A stretch of 64,000 nt of DNA from Ceratorhiza oryzae-sativae (lineage: Eukaryota > Basidiomycota > Agaricomycetes > Cantharellales > Ceratobasidiaceae). A program made the translations under genes and the position numbers. The notes beneath the pieces were generated by a model that was not told where the DNA came from, made no database searches, and worked only from the letters and a program-made list of their open reading frames with translations. Position 1 is the stretch's first letter; every line of letters starts with the position of its first letter. The stretch covers positions 1,488,001 to 1,552,000 of the forward strand of contig JARWMV010000232.1 of the NCBI GenBank assembly GCA_030998015.1, given 5' to 3'. This document shows, in pieces, positions 45,492-55,538 of the stretch.

Positions 45492-46686
45492 ATGCCCCGC
45501 ACTCGCAACCTGCCCGAATTCGACGAGATCCCCACCGAGCTCCTCCACAACGCCGCCCAGGCCTCTCGCCTCCGTCGCCGCGGCGCAATCCGCAGCGTCG
45601 GCAGCCGCACCGACCTCTTCGTCCCCGCCGCCCAGCAGCACATGTTTGGCCGAGAGAGCGCCGACGCCGTCCTCGTCGGCGCCCTGCGTGCCGCCACTGC
45701 CCAGCGGGGCACCCGCTGGGTCATCTGCGGAGCCCAGGACGACGCCACCAGCGACGGAGACGACGACGAGTGGATCGAGACGCCTTACACGGCCAACGAA
45801 CCGCACTGGCCATCTTGCCTGCCAACCGACATCGACCTGACACCAGCCAAGTCTCGCCCGCGACCACTCGGGAGAGCACTGCCTAGAGCCACCCGGTCGA
45901 TCGAGCATGGATGTGGCGCAGTACTCCACTACAGCGCACTCAGCGTGCCCCGAGTGTCGTCGTGCGCTGCTCGGATTGACCCAGATGACGACGAGGCGGC
46001 CGTGGGCGCCCTGCCCGAGAGCTCCCACCCGGTCCCTCGCCCGACGTCGACGTGCGGCTGTGTCCGCGAGCGCGTCGGGTGTCTGAGATGGTGCGTTGTC
46101 ACATTGTCTGCTTCATGAGCTGGCCAAGGCTCACTTGGCGCTTTGGGGGTCTAGTGGAAACGAAGTAGGCGTACGTTACCGGCCTTGCGACCGCCATGCG
46201 GCTCGTGTAGTCCGCGCCTCAGTCCTGTTCGACCCTGCACGCACCCATCCAGACGAGCCGTTTGCTGACACCCTTACACCTGCTGATGCCGATGGAGACG
46301 ATTCCGACTCGGATGCCGGCTCGTCGACCGGATTACATACCGCCCTCAACACGCTAAGCTCGTTTGTCAACCATCCACAGCGCCAGCCGTTGCGCTCCCC
46401 CCCGCCTGTCCCTACCCCTCTCCGCGCAACTCTGTCTCCTATGCTTGCACTCGCCGATCTTCCTCGCCTGTTGGGGGAATCGACCGGGTTGCCTGCGACG
46501 GGTGCAAACGCCACGCCGCTCTCGCCTCTTTCTATGTCTATCGCCGTGCGCCGCTCGCTGAGGGATGATTTGGATAGCCCAAGCACACCAGTCGATGTAG
46601 ATATGGTTGATTCAGATGCCGGAAGGAGTACGCCAATACCAACTAGGAGAGTAAGAAGGAAACGCAGCGAGTCAATTGAACGGTAA
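45492..46686 (+). CDS. Unknown 372-residue protein
   Basis: I do not recognise this protein. It starts MPRTRNLPEFDEIPTELLHN in a CACGATG context. Exons 45492-46078 and 46155-46686 total 1119 bases, in phase, with intron GTGTCT...CTAG. The N-terminal half has an Arg-rich helix (RRRGAIRSVGSRTDLF) and an acidic DGDDDEWIETPY. Cys residues cluster around the exon junction: HGCGAVLHYSALSV, TSTCGCVRERVG, then GNEVGVRYRPCDRH. That spacing could be a small zinc-binding fold. The C-terminal half is Ser/Pro/Asp-rich and disordered, ending in a basic stretch (RRVRRKRSESIER) like a nuclear localisation signal. A nuclear regulatory role is only a guess. Confidence 0.6.
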
Positions 46687-47727
46687 AAAAATAAAACGGT
46701 AAGTTTGACTTCTCACCAGGGTCGCAACACGTCTAATCCCACATATGCAGATGAAAAAAATCTAAGGCTTAAAATATTCAAAAGGATACCCTCTAAGGCC
46801 GTTTAATTGTAACCATATGTCTTCGTTCTATGTGTATGTTCATTCGATTCTTGCTCGCTGTCAGGGGTTTTTTGCGTCTTTTCGTTCTGGTGGACCGTCA
46901 CACACATCTCATTTTCTTAATGGTGTTTATAATCTTTAACGTTTCTTTGCGCATCTGTATTACGTTGGACGACAAACCTGTAATAAATTAAACCGTTACC
47001 TTGAGCTGTGTTACCAGGAACGTCCATCACGGCTCGGGTTGGTTGCTAAGGCCGAAGGAGGCCCCAGGCGGTGACGAGACCCTATTCGATGTCAGGCGTC
47101 TATTGAAGAGAACAGTGAACCCGAGCGCTGGCAACCATCGTGTGTGCCAGCTGTTGTTTTTGCTCCTCGTTGCGCTGCATTTTCCGACCGTGTTCAACGT
47201 CGGCACCGACTTGGTCTCAATACACCAGGGCATGCCGGCTACCGCAACACGCCTCGAATCGCCACTTTTACGTTCAAGAGTTCACCCCAAACCAATATTA
47301 AATCCCACACTGCACACATCGAAGCTAGACCTTGTGACAAGTAGCCGAATTGCGCAGCGCACCGACTGGGTTTCTTTCTTGGCGTCTACCTTCGTCAGTC
47401 GTTTCATCATACATAAGCAGTGAGAGCTCGCAGTCGACTGCTTTCCCACTGTCTACGCTGCGCCCGAGCATCCTCGGTATGTCCCTCGTACCGAGACATA
47501 CTTTTGGATAGTTAATTCACGCCTCGTGCATTTAGAAGTTCGATCGGTAGTCTTTGCCGAGTCTGTGGAAACGACAGGCTTGTAGCGCTGTGCGGTGAGT
47601 TTGATATAATATACTCGCAAACCGAGTCGTCCACTCTCCTCGAACCTCATTCTTGACGGTTTGGTATGCACGTTTCGAGTCCCGATCTGTCATGATCATC
47701 GCTAACTGGATGTGTGCATGACCAGAG
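46687..47727. other. Intergenic, no gene seen
   Basis: T-rich sequence around 46850-46960 suits the 3' UTR of the upstream gene. A 140-codon ORF (47001-47423) and a shadow have no domain. An intron-like stretch (GTATGC near 47662 to GACCAG before 47726) ends just before the next ATG, so the following gene may have a 5' UTR intron. Confidence 0.45.
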
Positions 47728-50700
47728 ATGTACCAACGACCTGCTCCAACACCCTATCAATGGTCTTCACAACCCCCGCCTCGTCAAGGCAGCTCCCCGG
47801 CACCACCCCTCCCTCCTAAACCCGAGCTCAGGTCGCTCTCGACAAACGGCTCGGGCTCGGACTCATGGAGCGGCCAGGAGTTTGTTGCGTCACCTGGAGC
47901 ACCTCTGCCCCCGCATCATTGGCCTGCTCCACCACCTCATAGCTCTCCGTTGATACCCAGGGTGGGGAGTGTTATCCCCCCTGAGCAGATTCGGTCACTG
48001 GATTCGGGAAGACTGCCCGAGCCCGAGTCGGCCGGTCCAAGTCCAAAAGTCGGACCATATGCGCTTGCCCCGCCCACCCCTCCCCAGATGCGAGGTACAA
48101 TGCCTACCCCGGCGTCCCCGTATATTTCACTTGAACCTCGTTCGACGGATGGGCTATCGCCTCCTCAGTTGCCTTGGGTTCATCCGTCTCAGCAGTCGTA
48201 TTTTAGTTCGCCGTCTCCGACACTACCACCGCCTCCGCCTCACCAGCGAATCGCCCCTTTGTGACTACCCCTGCTCCTCCGGGACATGCACAACTGCCTC
48301 CACCGCCTCCTGCACTCCCACCGCCGCCTCCGCCATTGCCAACCCATCGCTCTGAGCCCCAGGTGCCTAGTGTCGCTCAGGCTCAACCCAACTCGACACA
48401 CGCTCGACATCAATCACTTCCACCGTTCCCGCCTCCACCACCAGCCACGCCGGCTCCTCCACCACCAGCTCCTGCATCCACACCAGCACCTTCTTTCCCT
48501 CAGCCATTTGGGCCATCTCACGGAATCAACCGGACCGGTTCTCAAGTCTGGGTGGGTGGAATCGCACCCCGGCCAAGCCCACACTTTCGACCATTTCAAC
48601 CCGACTTGCACAACATGCTCCCGATTCCAGAGGCAACCATGCCTGGGCCTCCGCCGCCTCCACCGTTGCCTACCAACCCCCCAATTCAGATCCCAATGCC
48701 TCAATTCGCAGCGCTTAGTGTAGGCGCCTCTCTGCCGCCTCCTTTGCCGCCTCCGCCTCGGCATGCGGTCACTTCGCCGACTGTGATGAGTCACAGCCAG
48801 TGGGGTCTGGGGTCTGCGAAGAACGGGTTCGATCAATCCAAATGCGCCACCTTTGCCACCAAAGGAGCCTGTCCCGCCATCCAACGCACAGGATAAAGAG
48901 CACTCCCGGCCATTTCAACAGCAAGAACCAAAGGAACCACCGATACCACCCAAAGAGCCAATTGAACCCTCGGCAAGCACAGAGGCTGATACATCCCATG
49001 CTTCCCCGCCGTCAAGAACGATGAGTATTGACGCACAAAACGAGGCCGCGCTGCGCGCAGCATTGCGCATGAGCTTGGCTGTGCCAGCTCCAGTCGAGAA
49101 CGAACAAGAAGAAGAAGAAGATCCCGAGCTGGAACGGGCGATGCGGGAGAGCATACGTGAAATATCAGGCTCAGTTTCGGGGACAGACTTGTGGGGTGGG
49201 ACGCGGACGCCCGAGTTGCCCCACGCGCAGTCGTCCGAGGTTAGTTCTACGTGCCGCACGAGGCAGCCACCACCTTTGCCGGTTCAATCCGATGCGCCTG
49301 TCCCGTCTCCGCAGCCAGAAACTAGGGCGGTGACCCCGCGGGTGGTCGAGAGCCCTGCGGCTGAAGTGCACCCGTTGCAAGGTGATGAGCCTCCGCCTCC
49401 TACGTACGAGGAAGTCACGGGGAGCCGGACTGCCACGCCATCGGAGCCACCGCTGGCGCTGGCAGAACCCATTCAGGCAGTCCCGCTTTTTGGTTCTGGT
49501 AGTCCAAGAGAACGGAACACGCAGGATAGCTCGCAGGGAGGACATGTCTTTCATAACATGAATGCATCGATGCCAGAGCCGCCCGTAGCGATTGAAGTCA
49601 CTCCGCCTACTGCTAACAATACTATTGTCATGCGAGGTTCTCAACCAGGAGGTCATGGACGCCCAGGGAGATCCTCTAGTGAGGGTGATGCCCCCTCTGT
49701 AGTACCCAATGAGATGGTGGGCAACCCACTACATGGAATATCTGGCCAATCTCCGCCGCTTAATACAGCTCGCCCCCGAACAAGTCCAAACACTCGACCA
49801 CGCCCAAGCACTGAATATGCACGCCAGCCTGAGCTAAGCTTTGCCCACCCCCGTGTGGCGTCTACATCACAAGCCAATCCAGGCTCGCGCTTGGGCCGAG
49901 CGTCCATGTTTTTCGGAATGTCGGCTTCAAACCCGAATGCAACGTCCAATGACCCGCCCCCACGGCGGACCTGGGCGATTGACGAGGGGCCAGGCACGGA
50001 GAATGGATTGTTGTTGCAGGCCCCTGAGCCAGCGAGCTCGAACGGCTTATTACGTTCACGCAACACGTCCGATGTGGCCTTGCACGACAGCCTAGCTGAT
50101 GCGCCGTCAACAGAGACCCTCTTGGATGGAGTTGGTGAGTATGTACGCGCATATATTCTACTATTTACTCATACATTTGGCTATAGTCTATGGGTTCCGC
50201 GATCCAGATCCTCCAACCCCTATTCCAATGCCTCCAGCAGATCCTTTTCCGCCAAACATTGCACTGGATGACAGTGGAGCATTCCACATCCAAACCCAGA
50301 ATTTCCGTCATCTTCTTCGTCTACTTTCTCATTACGGAACCACAAAACTCATGGCCACCCCAGCTGCGATAGCCACAAGCAAGTCGGGCGTCCATGCCCT
50401 GCGAGTAGTGCTTCACTTTGTCAGAGGGCCCCACGAACGAGACCCATGGCATTGTCGACTATTCCTAGAACTGCATACACCCCCAGAGAACGGGGCGTCT
50501 CCTCCAGCTGATACCTCGCTCTTGTTCCCTGGTTCGCAGATTGTGGCACCGTGCGGTCCACGTGGAAAACTGTATGTTATACCAGGACCTCAGCCTCAGC
50601 TACCCCTATCATTCCAAAGCCTTTCGATATTCTTGACCAATCGCCTGGAAGAAGCTCGTCGCTCTCCAAGGGACAGTTCCCAAAGACGATTAGAAAGGCT

Positions 50701-50905
50701 CCTAGTCGAGTGCTATGGCTCCGTAACAGGTGCAGCAGCTAGTAAAGAAGAGATTGGAGGGAGACAAAAGGGGTCTGGCAATCTTAGATCTCTCGGTGGT
50801 ATTTTCGCCAAGGTCAAGGGCAAGCTCAGTCCTGACAAGGGAGAAACCACAAACTTCCAAACATATGACTTGATCTCTCCATTCCATATTGAAGACTATC
50901 GTTGA
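47728..50905 (+). CDS. Large proline-rich protein with ubiquitin-interacting-type motifs; two compensating frame breaks
   Basis: I do not recognise the whole protein. About the first 390 residues are Pro-rich with poly-Pro runs (LPPPPPALPPPPPPLP), a typical SH3/WW/profilin ligand pattern. Two UIM-like helices follow, the first around AALRAALRMSLAV and a stronger one at EEEEDPELERAMRESIREIS, with acidic lead, central Ala and Ser. A PPPY-like site (PPPPTYEEV) could bind WW domains of Nedd4/Rsp5 ligases. The C-terminal 240 residues, after an intron (50135-50186), look folded (FRDPDPPTPIPMPP, HALRVVLHFVRGPHE, LYVIPGPQPQLPLSFQSLSI). The frame shifts by one at TTT 48258-48262 and back at about 48826-48828. 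A ubiquitin-linked trafficking adaptor is plausible inference. Confidence 0.7.
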
Positions 50906-51270
50906 TCCATCCTTCGTCATTCTGCATGCTTCTTCACTCTGCTATGCTTCTTCACTCTGCTCTTTATACCTTTGCTTGCTTTGGACTCTCGAGCCGCCTT
51001 TACCAATCATTTGCAAGATGTACGTGTTATGTTATGCAATGCCTGCATGCTATGAAAAATGTCCTCTTTGCTCAGAAAAGGATTTAGTGGACACGCCAAC
51101 AACACAGTAAACTACAATCTTAGATCTACATCTTTGAAATGGTTTGAATCCAGTAGATCATAGAAAATACAATGCAGATAACGATCAATTGTCTATACAT
51201 CAAGTCATGAAACGTCAAGCGTTCGTGAAGTGTCTGTGCAAACATATATTGTCTGTCGTGTCCATTCCCG
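50906..51270. other. Convergent intergenic region, no gene seen
   Basis: This 365-base interval between two 3' ends includes a short direct repeat, TTCACTCTGCT-type, at about 50933-50962. No ORF is convincing. Confidence 0.5.
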
Positions 51271-52861
51271 TTACGCGCCCAGGTTCCTCTCGAGCGTGCT
51301 GTGGTCGCTCGACTGAATAAGCGCCTCCCAGTCTCGGGCTGCCGCTTCGAGCATAAGAACAAAGGCTTGACCCTCGGGGCTGTTGACGCCACGCTGAGAA
51401 TAGCTCCATGGGTTTGCTACATTTTGTAGCCAGCCTGTAACAGGATCGATACTCGCAGCAACAGCCTGACGCGCGCGCGAAGCAGGCTCCAGCAACGACC
51501 TTGTGCTATACCCTGCTCGTGCGAGTATGTCGGCTAGTGAATGTGTGGTAGCGGTACCCGCAGTACCCGTGATGGTGAGATTTGGGTACCGAACGACGTG
51601 CGCCGCTAACCTATAGGTCGTGGCTGCAACAGGGCAGTACCAGAAGCATCGGAGAACGCGGACGAAGGAGACACGGCGTAATTGGGCGTCGCGGATGAAG
51701 GAGAAGATAAGTCCGGGTAGTTGTAAACTGTGCCGTTTGGCAACTGATACGCCCAAGCAGACGTCAGAATCTCAATAACCCACAGGGCGAGATCTGCTTG
51801 CTCGTCAGCAAATGACGGGGCGAGTGGAGAGGCCGCGACAGTCGCTAGTACGCGGGTCATCCCAGATGCAGCCCAACCGTTACCAGACGACCAGTGGCCC
51901 ATATCAGTATTCATGCCCAACTGAATATGGCGCCAGAGACCTGTCTGATTGTCGACTTTTAAATTATTGCGATAGGTGCGGACCTATGGTCTAGTCAATG
52001 GTGTTGTCCAAAAGTGCGGGAGCAAAAAAATACTCCGATTGTTGAGAAATGCTAACCTGGTTGAATGCTTCCGCCATGACCGTTGGGTTGTTGTGCAGAG
52101 CGCCATAGTATGCCAGAAACGGTGGGACCATAGACAGGTTGTCACTCCAAAGCTGTATTTGCTCCGTGCGATGTGAAATGGCGCCATCAATGTTCCTGGG
52201 CGCCTTGTTCAATAGGTAATCCAGTTGTTGCTCGATTGCTGTATTATAATCGCCACCTGTTGCACCAGTAAAGTTTGCGACTAGCATGGCTACGCCTAGG
52301 CCTGTATCGAGCGCGTTGTCTGGTGCACTACACCCGAAAATAGAAATATTGCTCACTAGCTGGATCCCCTACCGAAGTGTCATACACAAAGGCTTCTACG
52401 GTCGCATTACGGGTCTAAATATTGTCAAAAACGCCCTGGGTGTCCAGAATTAGAAGACTAACCTGTACAAGCCTGTCTGTGACAGCGTAGATGTTTCCCG
52501 GGACAAGGGTAGCGTTCGGGGGCGGGTTTGGTAAACTTAAAGACAGTGGGCCGTAGACGGAGAGCGAGGGATAATCATATTCTAATAGGGCTTGTGTGGA
52601 CGTTCCTAGCTCCCAGCTGAATCGGAGTTAGCCCTGTAGGCGCAGAGACTGAAAGAAGCCGTTGTTCACACCTGGCCTGGGCGCCCTCGATCAGTCTACT
52701 TCTAACCAGATTGATTTGGTCAGATGTAAGCACTGAGCTTGGGATGTCGGTTATAGGGGCCGCCCATGCTATATTCGTGACGGCGGGAATGAGGGAGCAA
52801 GAAGGAGAGTCAGCATCAAGAGCGAGGGGAGATAGCGCACCGCGCCGCTTGCCGTGTCCAT
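51271..52861 (-). CDS. Secreted six-hairpin glycosidase, GH105/GH88-like, two apparent frame breaks
   Basis: These (alpha/alpha)6-barrel enzymes hydrolyse unsaturated uronyl or rhamnogalacturonan oligosaccharides from pectin breakdown. The start at 52861 gives a signal peptide (MDTASGAVRYLPSLLMLTLL). Family-like blocks follow: SWELGTSTQALLEYDYPSL, APDNALDTGLGVAMLVANF, HRTEQIQLWSDNLSMVPPFL with the expected catalytic-type Asp, and DMGHWSSGNGWAASGMTRVL. C-terminal VTGWLQNVANPWSYS and SPEGQAFVLMLEAA complete the barrel. One base must be added in CCC at about 52783-52785 to join the signal peptide to the enzyme. Another is needed near 52355, which also restores a canonical AG|GTGAGC donor. Substrate is inference. 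Confidence 0.72.
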
Positions 52862-54350
52862 GTAAACATAGGGTCAGTCGCGAACCAAACAATGCAACGG
52901 ACATAACGGTGTCGTCACACAACCCTGACTTGGCCCTTGGCGCGTCACGCAAGTTGTCGTAACCCTATCCTTGACTAAGCAGCGGCATGCCATATTGCGT
53001 CTCTCGGCACCGATTCCGCAGTTGCGGCGCTTGTCACGCCATGTCACGCCCACAGGTCTGTCGCGTGACTGTTATCGTCGATGACGTCTCCTCTGCATAC
53101 ACCCCGCCATTCAAAATCAGTGGTGCAATCAGAACCTTGAACTCGCCGCCAAGCAATACATATTATATGTCGTATATATATGTGTCCCAGCTGTTTGCCA
53201 TTGCTCTTGCCGCATCTTCATCGCAACCCCTTACATTCATTATCGAATATGTCAACGATTTGCGAACAGCGCTGTATGCTCATCATGCTTCGATATACTT
53301 CACATACCAATGCACTTCGCTGCTTTTCGACCAAGTGCCAATGTGCGAGCTACACCCCGACGATAATATAGTTCAGAGTTTACGACGCGTTTTGAGAGCG
53401 CCACGCCAAACATTCTAGTACCTCGCAAGAGCAGGAGGCTGATGCGCTCAAGCGGGAAACGTCACCCCGCAGGAAGGCAGATCGCAACCCACGAAGCGAC
53501 GTAGCGGGTTCGTTCAATCTATTTGTGCCCTGCAAGCCAGTGGGTCAATGTGAGAAAGCAGCCTTGTATCCCTGGATTGCGCTCTTTGCATCAACCCCTA
53601 CGCAATGAGACAGCAACAGATTAGATTGAACCTGCATTGCATCAAACACGCCACTGCCGAAAGTCATTCTCGACTTCTTGGCTGTCCTGCGATATTCGAA
53701 TCTGCATGGCTAGAAGTGATTGGATTAGAGTTATAGGACGCAGATCAGTCTCCGTTGCCTCTATTTAGTTACTCGGTATCATCTCAGCTTCAAACGATCA
53801 CCGGGGATACGTAGCTCCGTGACGAATAAGGAATACATCTGGTACAATAGTTTTTCCGAGTGGACAATGGGCACAACTAACTAGAGGTCCCTGAGATGGA
53901 GCATGGCAGGTGCCTCAGCATCACAATTCAGCAAGTGTGGACATCGCATCATCTCTGATATAACAGATGTCACAGTCTCGTCTGATCTGTGGCAAGGCTT
54001 TCAATAGGATGCAGTGGGTCGGAAAGCGGAGATTAGTCGATGAACACATACGCAACATCACCCGCGATCAAATGTTTGTGCAGGCTTGATATGGTTAGAG
54101 CGATCACTCATCAAGCCGCACAAGGTTCGCAATTATTAAATGTAGCCGCCACACGTGAGGATGAACACGGTCGACGACTTAGACTCAGGTTGGACACTCT
54201 TGAAAGCCGAGAGCACTCGGCTTCAGACACGAGATGCAGTTGGGTGAATACAATTGATTTAATGATCTGTAGGATCAAATGGATATTTCCGAGTAGAAGG
54301 GTCCAAAGACGTGATGGCGGCAGTATCGAAAACGGAGACAAAGAATCCCT
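52862..54350. other. Intergenic, no gene seen
   Basis: This 1.5 kb region upstream of the glycosidase gene and downstream of RhoGDI should hold one promoter and one 3' UTR. A 143-codon true-ATG ORF on the plus strand (52987-53418) has no domain or splice support. TATA-like TATATATG lies near 53174-53181. Confidence 0.45.
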
Positions 54351-55329
54351 TCACCACTCCTTTGCAAGCTTGAAGTGCCATGTGAAATCTTGTGGGAATG
54401 CGGTCAGCCCAAGTGTTAGTAAACTGGTGTATTATGTAAACCCACCAGCGTGGATATTCTTGTCGTCATCATAGACACGACTTTTCACTTCGTAGCTGCC
54501 AGAACGTGCAATCATACCCGAAGGGGACTCCTCTGTGACAAAGGTTACGGACTGAGGCTCGGGTTTTGGTCCATAAGAACCGATCATGTGTTCGAGTTTG
54601 TCCACTGAAGTCATTTTAGTAAGATTTAGAGATCAGGGACCGAGTGACTTACCCTTCATGCCCGCTCGTTTAACAACATGAAGATATCGTAGACCGGAAA
54701 TGATCGCGCCTTCAATGATAAACTTTATGCCAACGCTACGGGTAGTCGGTTTAAGTAACCTAATATACGAGCGCACAGACAACGTACTTGTATTCGACGC
54801 CTTCCTTAATCACAATCGGATTTTTCTTGGTACTTTCTGCTACAGTGGGGTCCGTTAGATCCAAGGTGATGATCTTGCCTTCCGGGAGGGTAGGGGACGT
54901 CAGGAATAGCGATTGCATGACAACCTATATGGAATATTTAGGAACAACGCAAATGGTATTTTATAGCCTAGTACCTTTGAACCACCCCCTGAACCTGAGC
55001 CATCAATTCCAAGGGAAGCTTTCCAGCGGTTGAGTGATTCGTCATTGGCATCCAATTTGGCTAACAAAGCAAAACCACGTCAGCGGGCCAACGCGTCAGA
55101 AAAACGTCGAGGCACGCGCACCGAGTTCATCTACGGTCTAAATTGCACTTTGAGCGGACCACGAACACGGCAGGACGCGATTTTGTGCCGGCGACGCGCT
55201 TACCTTTTGTTGGCCGACCTTGTAGCCTTGCGTCTCGGTGGGGCGGAGGTCATCTTCATGGTTGTCTTGGGCCTAGTGACGGATTAGGATAGAAATCACA
55301 TGGGGCATAAATGTACGCACGTCAGACAT
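54351..55329 (-). CDS. RDI1: Rho GDP-dissociation inhibitor
   Basis: RhoGDI extracts prenylated Rho/Cdc42 GTPases from membranes and keeps them GDP-bound in the cytosol. The first coding exon is only nine bases (55329-55321, Met-Ser-Asp). Later exons give AQDNHEDDLRPTETQGYKVG, the regulatory arm; DANDESLNRWKASLGIDG; SLFLTSPTLPEGKIITLDL; NPIVIKEGVEYSVGIKFIIE; SGLRYLHVVKRAGMKVDKLE; HMIGSYGPKPEPQSVTFVTE; PSGMIARSGSYEVKSRVYDD; and DFTWHFKLAKEW at the C-terminus. This immunoglobulin-like domain matches the family end to end, about 200 residues. No frame break is needed. Confidence 0.95.
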
Positions 55330-55538
55330 GGTAGCAGTTAGGAGATGTAATCAAGAGAAATGTGGTGGTCAAGGGCAAGTTGCAATCAAGAGCGTTCTTT
55401 ACTCAATGGATCGGGCATAACGTGACTTCTTCCGGCGGCAATTTGTCGATAGGGGTCCCGATCTATCGATGATCGGTGGCTATGCGCATACATGCAAGTT
55501 CCCTATCCAATACAATTCCATTTACATACTAGCGTTAC

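Noticed and set aside
45384..46028. 214-codon minus-strand ORF
   Set aside because: Shadow of the plus-strand unknown gene in GC-rich DNA; that gene has a clean in-phase intron.
52987..53418. 143-codon true-ATG ORF
   Set aside because: No domain or splice support; it lies in a promoter-type region with TATA-like repeats and mixed composition.
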